A stretch of DNA of 47,492 bases from JADFOJ01 sp041580235 (GCA_041580235.1 JBFGEG010000016.1:1-47492); one strand, 5' to 3'; numbered from the stretch's first letter, positions 25,250 through 35,100 are shown. Notes: generated by a model from the sequence alone, not told the origin. Made by a program: numbers and translations.

Positions 25250-26272
25250 ATGGCCATGCGAGACGTACTCGATCAGTCCGACATCGACGCCCTCATGACC
25301 GCCGTCTCGGCGGGCGAGGTCGAGGAGCCGGCCCACCGGGGGCAGATCTTCTCCCGCCATCGCTCGGACCTCGAGAACGTCGAGATCCGCGACTACGACT
25401 TCAAGCGTCCGGAGCGCATCAGCAAGGACCAGATGCGGGCCCTGCAGACGCTCCACGAGGCCTTCGCCCGCAACTTCAGCGCGTTCATGTCGGGCTTCCT
25501 CCGCACCATCGTCGAGGTGCGCGTCGCCAACGCCGACCAGCTCACCTACGGCGAGTTTCTCGCCAGCCTCCCGAACCCCACGAGCTTCAACCTGATCAGC
25601 GCCCCCGTGCTCGACGGCCAGCTGTGTCTCGAGATCAGCCCGCTCATCATCTACCCGGTCATCGATCGCCTGCTGGGCGGCTCCAACGAAGAGGTCTTCA
25701 TTCCGCAGCGACCGTTGACGCTGATCGAGACGAGGCTCGTGCAGAAGATCCTCAATCGGGGAATGACCAATCTGAGCGAGGCCTGGGAGACGGTGCGCCA
25801 AATCGAGTTCTCGCTGGGCGAGATGGAGTCCAACCCGCACATCGTGCAGATCGTCCCTCCCAACGAGGTGGTGGTCGTGATCGGGTTCGAGCTCAAGCTC
25901 GGCTCGCGGGCCGGAACCATGAGCCTGTGCATTCCGTTCACCGTCATCGAGCCGCTGATGGACGACATCTCCGCCCAGAGCTGGTCCCAGGCGGGCCGGC
26001 ATCGCGACGACGACCAGTGGGGCCGGCTCATCGCCGACCGGCTGGCGGACGCCCGGCTGCAGGTGATCGCCGTGCTCGCCGAGACCAGCATCACCGTCTC
26101 CGATCTCCGCAGCCTGGAGGTCGGCGACGTCATCATGACCGACAAGCCCGCCTCATCGCCGGCGACGATCTACGTCGAGGCCGTGCCCAAGTTCCTGGGC
26201 GACATCGGCCGGCACAAGGGCAATCGGGCGGTCAAGGTCCAGCGGCCGATCGGGACGACGGATCGGATCTAG
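25250..26272 (+). CDS. fliM: Flagellar motor switch protein FliM
   Basis: 340 residues. The N-terminus LDQSDIDALMTAV is the CheY-P binding motif of FliM; the middle domain has DFKRPERISKDQMRALQTLHEAFARNF and the family GGSxE-like LLGGSNEEV; the C-terminal SpoA domain (LAETSITVSDLRSLEVGDVIMTDKP) binds FliN. ATG 25250 and ATG 25256 are both possible starts. It is a C-ring part that sets rotation direction, yet no other flagellar or chemotaxis gene lies in the window. The genome must hold the rest elsewhere if the cell is motile. Confidence 0.95.
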   Translation: MAMRDVLDQSDIDALMTAVSAGEVEEPAHRGQIFSRHRSDLENVEIRDYDFKRPERISKDQMRALQTLHEAFARNFSAFMSGFLRTIVEVRVANADQLTYGEFLASLPNPTSFNLISAPVLDGQLCLEISPLIIYPVIDRLLGGSNEEVFIPQRPLTLIETRLVQKILNRGMTNLSEAWETVRQIEFSLGEMESNPHIVQIVPPNEVVVVIGFELKLGSRAGTMSLCIPFTVIEPLMDDISAQSWSQAGRHRDDDQWGRLIADRLADARLQVIAVLAETSITVSDLRSLEVGDVIMTDKPASSPATIYVEAVPKFLGDIGRHKGNRAVKVQRPIGTTDRI

Positions 26273-26300
26273 CGGAGCGGACTGAGGGATTCGGTCTTTT

Positions 26301-26328
26301 CTCACCCCTCATCCCTCATCCCTCACCC
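26301..26328. repeat. Heptanucleotide tandem repeat after fliM
   Basis: Four 7-mers: CTCACCC, CTCATCC, CTCATCC, CTCACCC, running into a GC-rich inverted repeat, CCGGGCCC...GGGCCCGG, at 26328-26351. Confidence 0.85.
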
Positions 26329-26367
26329 CGGGCCCGGTGCCCTGGGCCCGGCCCCAGGCCCCCCATG

Positions 26368-26397
26368 TTGACTCGGTGGCGGCAGCGGGGCTACCGT
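26368..26397 (+). promoter_or_regulatory. Possible sigma-70-type promoter of the nusA operon
   Basis: TTGACT, an 18-bp spacer and TACCGT. The -35 matches the consensus at five of six positions and the -10 at the first, second and last. It would give a leader of over 250 nt before nusA. Confidence 0.35.
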
Positions 26398-26660
26398 ACT
26401 CACTGTTCTTGTATGGGAGATTGCCCGTATGCCGGTGATGATCCATTCGTCGAGTGGCCATGGTCGCTGACCGCGTCCATGGACGGTTCTCGGGGCCAGG
26501 CCCCGGGGCGATACGAGGTGCGGCCGTGACCTGACCAATTGACCAGGTCAGCCGCCCGGCACCCGCCGGATCACCGGTCACGGGATGTCTCCTTGGAGAC
26601 GCTCGTGGCCTTGTCGTTTTGGCAACAGCCGACAACCTGACAGCTCGGAACAACTGAACC

Positions 26661-28181
26661 ATGAATCCAGAAACCCTCCGCATCCTCGACTCGATCGCCC
26701 GCGATCGAAACATCGACCGCGACCTGCTCATCCAGGATCTCGAGCAAGCCATGGTCAGTGCCGCCCGCAAGCACTTCAACTCACTCGACGCCGAGGAGTT
26801 CGGCTGCCACATCGACCGCACCTCCGGCGAGATCACGATCTGGCGCAACAATGACGACGGCGTCCGCGAGACGATCTCGCTGGAGAGTCTCGGCCGGATT
26901 CCGGCCCAGACCGCCAAGCAGGTGATGATCCAGAAGTTCCGCGAGGACGAGCGTCACAGCCTGCTCGATGAGTTTTCCAAGCGGCAGGGCGAGATCGTGA
27001 CGGGCACCGCTCATCGTTACGAGGGCGGCGCTCTTGTGGTGCAGATCGACCGCGCCGAGGGGTTCATGCCCCGCTCGGAGCAGATCCCCGGCGAGCAGTT
27101 CCATCCGGGCGATCGCGTGCGGTGCCTCATCCTCGACGTGCGGGACGTGGGCAACCAGGTCAAGATCGTCCTCAGCCGCGGCCACCCGGACTTCATCCGC
27201 CGCCTGTTCGAGGCCGAGGTGCCCGAGGTCGCCGAGCGGGTGATCGAGATCAAGGTCATGGCCCGCGAGGCGGGATTCCGAACCAAGATCGCCGTCTCGT
27301 CGATCGACTCGAAGGTCGATCCCGTCGGGGCGTGCGTGGGTGTGCGGGGCAGCCGCATCCGCAACATCGTCGACGAGCTCGGCGGCGAGAAGATCGACAT
27401 CGTCCGCTGGAATGAGTCGAGCCAGATCCTCATCGCCAACGCCCTCAAGCCCGCCGAGGTCGAGGAAGTGAGCCTGTGCTTCGAGCTCGGCCGCGCCACC
27501 ATCATCGTCCGAGAGGACCAGCTCTCCCTGGCCATCGGCCGCCGCGGTCAGAACGTACGGCTCGCGGCCAGGCTGACCGGCTGGGACATCGACATCCTCA
27601 CGCCGGCCGAGTTCGCCAAGAGCCTGGAGGTTCTCGAGCAGACGGTCAAGCCCATCGAAGGCGTGACCGAGCCCATGCTCGATCGCATCGGTGCCATGGG
27701 CATGATCAGCGTCTTCGATATCGAGGAGGTGGGCGAAGGCGTCCTCCGGGAGGAGCTGGAGATGCCCGAGGAGCTGGCCGCACGCGTCGTGGAGGTGTGC
27801 GCGGTCCAGTCCAAGATCGTGGCCGAGCAGCAACTGAAGGAGAAGGAGGAGGCCGAGCGTCGCAAGGCCGAGGAGGAGGCCGCCGGCGCGGCGCTGCTGG
27901 GGCAGACCGGGGCGTCCGGCACGTTTCCGAGCCTGGACGCGCAGCTCGACGAGGAAGCCGACTCCAAGGCCGCTTCGATTCTGGGCGAGGCGCCCCCGCA
28001 AGGAGCGACACCGCAAGCGGCGCCACCGGACAGCGCGCCGCCGGAAGCCGCGCCAGCGCCGGCCGCTGCCCCCGACGACGCACCGGCCGACACCGCGCCC
28101 GCGGAGCCGGTCGCGGAGCCGGCGCCGACTGACGACGAGTCACAGGTGGCGCCCTCCGCCGCGAAGGGAGGGGACGGGTAA
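26661..28181 (+). CDS. nusA: Transcription termination/antitermination protein NusA
   Basis: 506 residues. N-terminal RNA-polymerase-binding domain (about 1-110), S1 domain (GEIVTGTAHRYEGGALVVQIDRAEGF), two KH domains with AVSSIDSKVDPVGACVGVRGSRIRNIV and LAIGRRGQNVRLAARLTGW, then an HhH-like repeat region (MLDRIGAMGMISVFDIEEVGEGVL). After a charged coil (LKEKEEAERRKAEEEAA) the last 60-70 residues are Ala/Pro/Glu-rich low complexity, not usual in NusA. infB follows 2 bp later, the conserved order. The transcript probably begins with a long structured leader. Confidence 0.96.
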   Translation: MNPETLRILDSIARDRNIDRDLLIQDLEQAMVSAARKHFNSLDAEEFGCHIDRTSGEITIWRNNDDGVRETISLESLGRIPAQTAKQVMIQKFREDERHSLLDEFSKRQGEIVTGTAHRYEGGALVVQIDRAEGFMPRSEQIPGEQFHPGDRVRCLILDVRDVGNQVKIVLSRGHPDFIRRLFEAEVPEVAERVIEIKVMAREAGFRTKIAVSSIDSKVDPVGACVGVRGSRIRNIVDELGGEKIDIVRWNESSQILIANALKPAEVEEVSLCFELGRATIIVREDQLSLAIGRRGQNVRLAARLTGWDIDILTPAEFAKSLEVLEQTVKPIEGVTEPMLDRIGAMGMISVFDIEEVGEGVLREELEMPEELAARVVEVCAVQSKIVAEQQLKEKEEAERRKAEEEAAGAALLGQTGASGTFPSLDAQLDEEADSKAASILGEAPPQGATPQAAPPDSAPPEAAPAPAAAPDDAPADTAPAEPVAEPAPTDDESQVAPSAAKGGDG

Positions 28182-28186
28182 TCTTG
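28164..28186 (+). promoter_or_regulatory. Shine-Dalgarno deciding the TTG start of infB
   Basis: A purine run AAGGGAGGGGA (28164-28174) lies about 10 bases before TTG 28184, the codon that begins the conserved IF2 N-terminal domain (MAKKTSTIRVFELA). There is no ATG or GTG closer to that domain. Confidence 0.7.
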
Positions 28187-31000
28187 GCAAAGAAGACCTC
28201 AACAATCCGCGTCTTTGAACTGGCCCGTGAGCTCAGCGTGTCGTCCAAGGACGTCATCAAGAAGTGCGAGGCGGAGGGAATCCCCGCCATCACCAACCAC
28301 ATGTCGACGATGTCGCTGGGACTGGCCGCGACCGTTCGCGAGTGGTTCGGAGAGGGCTCGGTGGGCACGACCACCGCGGTGGAGACCGCCGCGCCCGTTG
28401 ACGTCGCCAAGGCCCGTGCGAAGGCCAAGAGGAAGGCCCCTCGCAAGAAGGTCGCCGCCAAGACCACGGCCGAGGCGCCCCGGACGGCCCCGGTGGCCGA
28501 GGCACCCGCCGCGGCGCCGCAGGGCACGGCACCCGAAGCCATCGCCGTGTCCCAGGCCCCGGCGCCCCCGGCCCCGCCCGCCGAACCGCCCCCGGCGCCG
28601 CCCGTTGAGGAGACCCTCGTCCCCGCCGCCGAAACACCGCCGGCCGCGGCCGCTGAGGAGACCCTGGTCCCCGCCGCCGAGGCGCCGCCCGAGGCCCCCG
28701 CGTCACCAACCCCGGCCGTCAACGTTCCCGATCGCCCGCAAGTCGTCAAACCCGCCGGGCCCATGCTTCAGCAGCCGAGCCGTACCACGCTCAGCGGCCC
28801 CAAGATCGTGCGGGTCGAGAGCCCGGAGGTCGTGCCTCAGCCGTCGGCCCGGGATCGTCGCTCCGACACCTCCATCCGCCGCAGCGGGCCCAGAGCCGGT
28901 CGCGGCGCCGGGGTTGCCTACCCCGACCTGCCGGATGCCCCGGCCTCCGAGCCGGCGCGGCCCGGACGGACGTCGTCGCGCCGCAACAAGCGTCGTACGG
29001 CCTCCGCCCGCGACGATGCGGGCCGCACGGGCCGCACCGGCAGCACGCCTCAGGACCAGCCGTTCAACTGGCGAACCCAGGACCTGCGGGAGCGCGAGGC
29101 CCGTCTCAATCGCGCGGGCGGCTTCTTCAAGGCGCACCGTCGCGACAACCTCAAGCGCTCCGCCGGCGGCGGTGAGCGGGCGACCACTGCGGCCGAGACC
29201 GGCGGCTCGGTCAGGATTGAGGAGCCGATCACGATCAAAAACCTCTCGGCGGCCACCGGTGTCAAGGCCCCGGACATCGTCAAGAAGCTCTTCCTCGCCG
29301 GCAAGCCGACCACGCTCAACTCCACCATCGACGCCGAGACCGCGACGGAGGTGATGGCGGAGTACGAGATCCAGCTGGAGATCATCGAGCACAAGACGAG
29401 CGAGCAGCAGATCCTGGATCAGTTCCGCGAGCGCAAGGTCGTCGACGAGCGGCCGCGGAGCCCGGTGGTGGCGATCCTCGGCCACGTCGATCACGGCAAG
29501 ACGTCCCTGCTCGACCAGATTCGGAACACGAACGTCGCCGCGGGAGAGGCCGGGGGCATCACTCAGGCGACCAGCGCGTTCCGCGTTCCCGTCCGCGCGG
29601 GCGACAAGGATCACGTGATCACCTTCATCGACACTCCCGGCCACGAGGCCTTCACCGAGATGCGCGCCCGCGGGGCGAACGTCACCGACCTCGTGGTGCT
29701 GGTGGTGGCCGCCGATGACGGCGTGATGCCGCAGACGGTCGAGTCGATCAACCACGCCAAGGCGGCCAAGGTGCCGATCGTGGTGGCCCTCAACAAGATC
29801 GACAAGCCCGAGGCCACCGACACCAACATCCAGCGGATCCTCGGCCAGCTCGCCGAGCACGAGTTGAACCCCTCGGAGTGGGGCGGCTCGACGGAGGTCA
29901 TACGGACCAGCGCCGTCAAGGGCGAGGGTATCCAGGACCTGCTGGAGATCCTGGACTACCAGGCCGAGCTGCTGGAGCTCACGGCGGACTTCGGCGGCGA
30001 AGCGCACGGCACCGTACTCGAGGCGCGCATGGAGGAAGGCCGCGGGCCCGTGGCCAACATCCTCGTGCAGCAGGGCTGCCTGAAGAAGGGCGACGTGATC
30101 GTGGTCGGTCGTGGCTTCGGCCGGGTCCGCGACATCATCGACGACCGGGGTAAGCGTGTCAGCGAGGTCCTCCCGGCCACGCCGGTGACCATCTCGGGCA
30201 TCAACGAAGTGCCCGACGCGGGCGACAACTGCTATGTGGTCAAGAACCTCCGGGAGGCCGAGTCGGCGGCCCAGGATCGCATCCAGCAGGAGCGCGAGCG
30301 GGAGCTGTCCAAGGGCAAGATCTCGCTGGACAACATCTTCAAGCAGTTCGAGGAGGGGGTCAGCAAGGAGCTGCCGCTGGTGATCAAGGCCGACGTGCAG
30401 GGATCGGTCGATGCCGTGGTGGGGTCACTGGAGCGGCTTTCCACCGACGATGTGACCATCACTGTCAAGCACGCGGCCGTGGGCGGCATCAACGAGTCCG
30501 ACATCGTGCTCGCGGACGCCGCCAGCGCGATCGTCGTCGGCTTCAACGTCACTTCCTCGGCCAAGGCGCGGCAGGAGGCCGATTCACGCGGGACCGACAT
30601 CCGCCTCTACGACGTGATCTACGACGTCGTGGACGACGTCACCAAGGCGGCGGAGGGCCTGCTCGAGCCGGAGCACAAGCTGGAGGTGCTCGGCCACGCC
30701 GAGGTCCGCCAGGTGTTCAAGGTCTCGAAGGTCGGCATGATCGCCGGCTGCTACGTGACCGACGGCACGATCGAGCGCAACGCGCAGATCCGCGTGACGC
30801 GGCAGGACATCGTGGTCGAGAAGGACCGTCGGCTCCAGCAGCTCAAACGCTTCAAGGACGACGTCAAGGAGGTCCGTTCCGGTCAGGAATGCGGCATGAA
30901 GATCGAGGGGTACGATGACATCAAGGAGGGCGATGTCCTGGAGTGTTATAAGACGCTGCAGGTCAAGCGCACGCTGGAGGCGAGCAGAAGCGGCAGCTAG
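28184..31000 (+). CDS. infB: Translation initiation factor IF-2
   Basis: 938 residues from TTG 28184. IF2_N domain (TIRVFELARELSVSSKDVIKKCEAEGI) at the start, a Pro/Ala-rich then Arg/Ser-rich linker of some 280 residues (about 60-340), a second IF2_N-like segment (ITIKNLSAATGVKAPDIVKKLFLAGK), then the GTPase domain: G1 GHVDHGKTS near 433, DTPGHEAF near 482, NKID near 536; domains II-IV follow and end with GYDDIKEGDVLECYKTLQVKRTL. It places initiator tRNA on the ribosome. Part of nusA-infB-rbfA. Confidence 0.97.
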   Translation: MAKKTSTIRVFELARELSVSSKDVIKKCEAEGIPAITNHMSTMSLGLAATVREWFGEGSVGTTTAVETAAPVDVAKARAKAKRKAPRKKVAAKTTAEAPRTAPVAEAPAAAPQGTAPEAIAVSQAPAPPAPPAEPPPAPPVEETLVPAAETPPAAAAEETLVPAAEAPPEAPASPTPAVNVPDRPQVVKPAGPMLQQPSRTTLSGPKIVRVESPEVVPQPSARDRRSDTSIRRSGPRAGRGAGVAYPDLPDAPASEPARPGRTSSRRNKRRTASARDDAGRTGRTGSTPQDQPFNWRTQDLREREARLNRAGGFFKAHRRDNLKRSAGGGERATTAAETGGSVRIEEPITIKNLSAATGVKAPDIVKKLFLAGKPTTLNSTIDAETATEVMAEYEIQLEIIEHKTSEQQILDQFRERKVVDERPRSPVVAILGHVDHGKTSLLDQIRNTNVAAGEAGGITQATSAFRVPVRAGDKDHVITFIDTPGHEAFTEMRARGANVTDLVVLVVAADDGVMPQTVESINHAKAAKVPIVVALNKIDKPEATDTNIQRILGQLAEHELNPSEWGGSTEVIRTSAVKGEGIQDLLEILDYQAELLELTADFGGEAHGTVLEARMEEGRGPVANILVQQGCLKKGDVIVVGRGFGRVRDIIDDRGKRVSEVLPATPVTISGINEVPDAGDNCYVVKNLREAESAAQDRIQQERERELSKGKISLDNIFKQFEEGVSKELPLVIKADVQGSVDAVVGSLERLSTDDVTITVKHAAVGGINESDIVLADAASAIVVGFNVTSSAKARQEADSRGTDIRLYDVIYDVVDDVTKAAEGLLEPEHKLEVLGHAEVRQVFKVSKVGMIAGCYVTDGTIERNAQIRVTRQDIVVEKDRRLQQLKRFKDDVKEVRSGQECGMKIEGYDDIKEGDVLECYKTLQVKRTLEASRSGS

Positions 31001-31005
31001 AAACC

Positions 31006-31083
31006 AGGAGTCTGGAGTCAGGCATGGATCAGCAGAATCCACGTGGATAAAACTCCCTGACACCTACTCCCGACGCCTGACCC
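31006..31083. repeat. 7-nt-period repeats filling the infB-rbfA gap
   Basis: The left side has AGGAGTC, TGGAGTC, AGGCATG (31006-31026) and the right side ACTCCCT, GACACCT, ACTCCCG, ACGCCTG, ACCC (31052-31083), ending directly against the rbfA ATG. The two sides are roughly inverse complements (GGAGTCAGG against CCTGAC and TACTCC), so they could pair in RNA. Confidence 0.6.
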
Positions 31084-31440
31084 ATGACTCACCGAACCGA
31101 CCAGGTCGCTGCGAGCATTCATCGCGCCGTGCAGACCGTGCTCGGCCGCGGGCTGGGCGACCCGCGCGTGCGTGGGCTCGTCTCGGTGACGAAGGTGAGT
31201 GTCGACGCCGACCTTTCGCGGGCCACGGTGTTCGTGTCGGTGCTGCCGGCCGAGCATGGGCCGCTGGCCGTGGACGGACTCCGGCACGCTGCCGCCCGCA
31301 TCCGAAGCAAGATCGGAAAGCTCGTTCGAATCCGTCGGGTGCCCCGCCTTGTCTTTCAGCTGGATGAATCGATCAAGAAGCAGGCGGAGCTCGAGGAGAG
31401 GCTCTCACCGCACTCGTACGAGGAGGAGTTGACGTCTTGA
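31084..31440 (+). CDS. rbfA: Ribosome-binding factor A
   Basis: 118 residues, the usual length. RTDQVAASIHRAVQTVLGRGLGDPRVRGLVSVTKVSVDADLSRATVFVSVL is the RbfA KH-type core, and RIRSKIGKLVRIRRVPRLVFQLDESI is the conserved second half. It acts in 30S maturation and cold adaptation. It sits after infB as in most bacteria, with 83 bp of repeat sequence between, and its stop overlaps the next start (TTGA). Confidence 0.95.
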   Translation: MTHRTDQVAASIHRAVQTVLGRGLGDPRVRGLVSVTKVSVDADLSRATVFVSVLPAEHGPLAVDGLRHAAARIRSKIGKLVRIRRVPRLVFQLDESIKKQAELEERLSPHSYEEELTS

Positions 31441-32129
31441 AGAAGGCACAGGACAGCGCACGGACCTTCTCTGGGCTGCTTCGCAAGCTGAAGCCGTCCA
31501 AGTTCGTGCCCGAGGAGAAAAGTGACGCCCTGGAGGTCCTGGTGAGGTCGTTCCTGATCTGGGACAGCACGACTTCCAAGGCGGAGGCGGCCTACAAGAG
31601 GATCATGGACCAGATCGTGGACTTCAACGATCTGCGTGTGTCCATGCCCGAGGAGGTCGTGGCGTGGATCGGTCCGCGGTACCCCATGGCCCTGGAGCGG
31701 TGCCAGAGACTGCGGGCGGCGCTGCGGCACACTTACAAGCGCGAGCACGCGGTGGACCTGCAGCGGCTCGACGGCATGGGCAGGCGCGAGGTCAAGCAGT
31801 ACCTGCGGTCCCTGGACGGTATCGCTCCCTACGTCGCCGATCGTGTGACGCTGCTGTGTTATGACGCCCACTGCATCCCGGTCGACGACCGTCTGCGCCG
31901 GGCGCTGGTCAAGGCCGGCGTCTGCGACGACGACGTGGAAGTGGCCGATCTTTCCTCCTGGCTGGCCCGCCAGGTCAAGGCATCCGACGCCGCTTCGACC
32001 CACCACGCCCTGCAGGCCTGGGCCGACCGCGTCGGATCCGCTGCCAGCTCGTCCAAGCCTGCCCGGCCCGCCCGGCGACCCGCGCCAGCCACGTCGCGAA
32101 AGAAGAAGACCGCCCGCGCGCGCCGCTGA
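31437..32129 (+). CDS. HhH-GPD (EndoIII-like) protein without catalytic Lys or Fe-S cluster
   Basis: 230 residues from TTG 31437, overlapping the rbfA stop by 4 nt, with GGAGGAG about 10 bases upstream (31422-31428). The fold matches the EndoIII/HhH-GPD glycosylase family: LEVLVRSFLIWDSTTSKAEAAY, LDGMGRREVKQYLRSLDGIAPYVADRVTLLCYDAHCIPVDDRLRRAL. In EndoIII the hairpin is GVGRKTA with a catalytic Lys; here that site is Tyr132 (GIAPYVA). The catalytic Asp is kept (D150). The four C-terminal Fe-S cysteines are absent and the tail is Lys/Arg/Pro-rich (about 205-230). It may be a monofunctional glycosylase or a non-catalytic nucleic-acid-binding protein. Confidence 0.75.
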   Translation: MKKAQDSARTFSGLLRKLKPSKFVPEEKSDALEVLVRSFLIWDSTTSKAEAAYKRIMDQIVDFNDLRVSMPEEVVAWIGPRYPMALERCQRLRAALRHTYKREHAVDLQRLDGMGRREVKQYLRSLDGIAPYVADRVTLLCYDAHCIPVDDRLRRALVKAGVCDDDVEVADLSSWLARQVKASDAASTHHALQAWADRVGSAASSSKPARPARRPAPATSRKKKTARARR

Positions 32130-32172
32130 GCGTGTTCCCTTTGCCTTCGTCCGTTCTTCCTACACTTTGTCG

Positions 32173-35100
32173 GTGCCGAGCTCATCCCACAGCGTGCTTC
32201 GCGTCCTGGCCCTCGGTATCGCCGTCCTGGCCGCCCTCGGCTGCGCGTCGACCGGAGGGGACGTCCGCGGCATCGATCCGCGGCTGAGCGCCGCGGAGAA
32301 CCTCCAGCGTCAGGCCGCGCACGAAGCCCGGTCCGGACCCGGCTCGCCGCCGGCCACCCCGGGGCTCGTGGCGGCGCCGCCGGGCGTCGGCGCGGCGCTG
32401 CTGGCCCCCCCCCCCGTCACGGACGTCGCCGCCCGGCTTCCGCTGCATGCGGCGCTGGCCGAGCTGGTGCCGCCGCCCGCGCCACGTACGCCCCGCGCCG
32501 CCACACCGCCGCCTGATGACGCTGACCGCGACGGCGCTCTTCGTCACTATGCAAAGGGTCGCGACGCGGCTCTCCGCAACCGCCATCTCGTCGCCATCAC
32601 CGAGCTGGAGAAGGCCCTGAGCCTTGATCCCCGAAGCCCCGCCATTCTGCGTCAGCTTGCCCGCAGCTACGTCGCGATGGGCAACGACACCCGGGCCGCC
32701 GCCCTGTTCGAGGAGCTGATTGAGCTCGACCCCGATGACAGCGAGACGCTCTTCGTCCTGGGGCTGGCGGCGACGAACCGCCGCGACTTCGCTCGCGCCG
32801 CGTCGTTCCTCGGGCGGCCGCGGCTCGCCGGGGCGGCTTTCGACCACGACCCCGCCGCCGCTTGTCTTGCGGACTTCATGCTCGGCAGCGCCCTGAAGCA
32901 GCTTGGTTACGACCGGGCCTGGGTCGAGCTTGCCAGAGCCGCGGTGAGCGACCTCGGCCGCCTGCCCGGCTCCACCATCTACCGTTTTCGCTACGAATCG
33001 CTGTACCGCCAGCGCTCCGAGATCTGGCGGTCGGTGGGCGATGCCCACTGCCGGCTCGGCGAGTACCTGCAGGCTCTCGAGTCGTATCGCAACTCGGCGA
33101 TGCTGCCCAACGCCGATCCGGACGCTCTCTATGCGCGGGTGATCTACGCCAACCTGGCGATGGGACACCGCTGGGGCGCCCAGGCGGCGCTGCTCGAGGC
33201 ACTCGCGGGTGACTCGCCCGCCAGCGAGCAGGATATCCGGCTGTGCGGCTACGTCGCCGAGCACGTCGGCACCACCGAGCTGCTCGCCGAGGCCCTGGTC
33301 GGAATGCACAGCGAACGACCCGACGACCCGACGCTGGTGCGGGCGGCTGCGTTGCTGCTGCCACGCGACGAGGCCCTGGGGCTGCTGCGGTCCTTCCTGC
33401 GCCGGCGGCCCGAAGACCTGGACGTCCTCGGGCAGCTTCTCGCCTGGCTCGGCGCCCGTGATCTGCGGTCCGCCGTGAGCCTGACCGTGGGGCTCGTGGA
33501 GGATCATCCGGCGCTCGGCGCCGACTACGGTGACCGGCTCGCCCTGGTGGCGTCCGCCCCCGGAGCGCTCCTCGATGCGGCCGAGAGCCTTCCGCCCAGC
33601 GCCGCCCGCGCCGTCGTGCTGTGCCGGCTTCTGGTCTCCATCGGAGCCAACGGGCGGGCATGGTCAGTGTGCGAACAGGCCCTCGAGTGGTGGCCCCAGA
33701 CGCAGGGGCTGCGGCTGCAACAGGTAGACCTGGCGGTGCGTCTGGAGGAGCCGCAGCTCGTCGAGCAGGCGCTGGAGGGCCTGGAGCCCTTCGACGACCT
33801 CGAGACGCGGCTGACGCGCGCCCGTGCCCGCCGCGCCCTCGGCCAGACCGAGCTGGCCGTCCGCAACGCGGCAGCGGCGGTGGAGATGGCGGCGTCCAGC
33901 GACGAGGCGCTCGTCGAGCTTGCCGCCGCCGAAGTCGCCCACGCCGAGAACCTCCGCGATCCCGACGGCCGTCTCGAGCACGCCAACCGTGCCGTGGTCG
34001 CGGCCCGCGAGGCACTCGCACTGAACCCGCGGCGCGACGCCGCGTACGCGGTTCTCCTCGCCCTGCACGCCCCCAACGCGTTGCTCGGCGACCGCGATCG
34101 AATCGCCGAGCTGCGCGCGCAGCTGGCCCAGGAGAACTCGTCGGGATCGCTGGCGGCGCGGCTGGACGCGCAGGAGGACGCCGCCCGCGGCCGTTACGAG
34201 CGGGCGTTGGAGCGGCTGCTGATCGTCTGCGAGGCCGATCCCGCGGACACCGAGGCGCTGGAGCTTGCCGTCGCCGTCTGGGCACAGGCCGAGCGCACCG
34301 AGGACGCCATCGCGTGGATCGAGGGCCGGCTCAAGCAGCGGCCGGCCGACACCGCGCTGCTTGAGCAGCTCGCAGCCCTGCTGGTGCGCGAGGACAGGGC
34401 CCAGGAGGCGATCGCTCGCATCAGCGAGGTCATCGAGGCGGCGCCCGCCCACGACGCCGCCCGATTCGTGCTGGAGACGTTGTACCGCCGTGAGGGCCGG
34501 CAGGATCTGGCCATCGACCTGGCCGAGACACGCCTGCTGACACGCCCGCACGGTCTCCGCCGCGAGCTCGGGCTGGCCGCCGCGTACGCCGGAGCGGAGA
34601 TGGACGAGCAGGCCGCGGCCCGGCTCGAATGGGTGCTGCAGCGCGCCGAGATCGCCCGGTACGACCAGCTGGTCAGCGCGCTGACCGTGGCCGGCCGCTT
34701 GAGCGATCGGGACTCGCGCTTCCATCGGCTTTCGCTGGACTTCGCCCAGCGCACCGTGACGCGGTTTCCCGACGCGCCGATTCAGGTCTACGGGTCCGGG
34801 CTGCGCGCGCTGGCCCGGCTGGACCTCATGGACGAACGGTTCGACGAGCTGGCGGATCGCGCGGTGCGTCACGCTCGCGGTGCCTCGGCCCCGTCCGTGC
34901 AGTCCGCCGACCTGTGGCGGCAGCTCGCCCAGGCTCTGGTGGACTCGGGCCATCCGCCGGCCGCGAGCCGGGCGGTGCGGGCCCGGCTGCTGGCGCCGGA
35001 CGCGCCGCTTGATCCGCAGTCGCGAACGCTGCTGGCGATCGTGGCTCTCGTCGGCGACGCCGCGACCGGCGACGTGGACGCGTCGATCTCGCTGATCGAG

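Larger units (their letters stand above)
26273..26660 (+). other. 388-bp intergenic region and nusA 5' leader with stem-loops
   Basis: No gene is seen here. From left to right it holds the heptad repeat, a GC-rich inverted repeat (26328-26351), a possible promoter (26368-26397), and then a structured leader: CGGGGCC-A-GGCCCCG (26491-26505), TGACCTG...CAGGTCA (26527-26550, competing with CTGACC...GGTCAG), GTCTC-CTTG-GAGAC (about 26588-26599) and TTGTCG...CGACAA (26611-26635), which ends 25 bases before the nusA ATG. rimP, the usual gene upstream of nusA, is absent. No tRNA is present. Confidence 0.6.

Noticed and set aside
23143..26529. 1128-codon open frame on the plus strand
   Set aside because: It runs antisense to dsbD and then out of frame through fliM; the protein is Arg/Gln/His-rich noise.
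31861..32172. Upstream extension of the TPR lipoprotein frame
   Set aside because: It overlaps the HhH-GPD gene and would hide the lipoprotein signal peptide that begins at GTG 32173.
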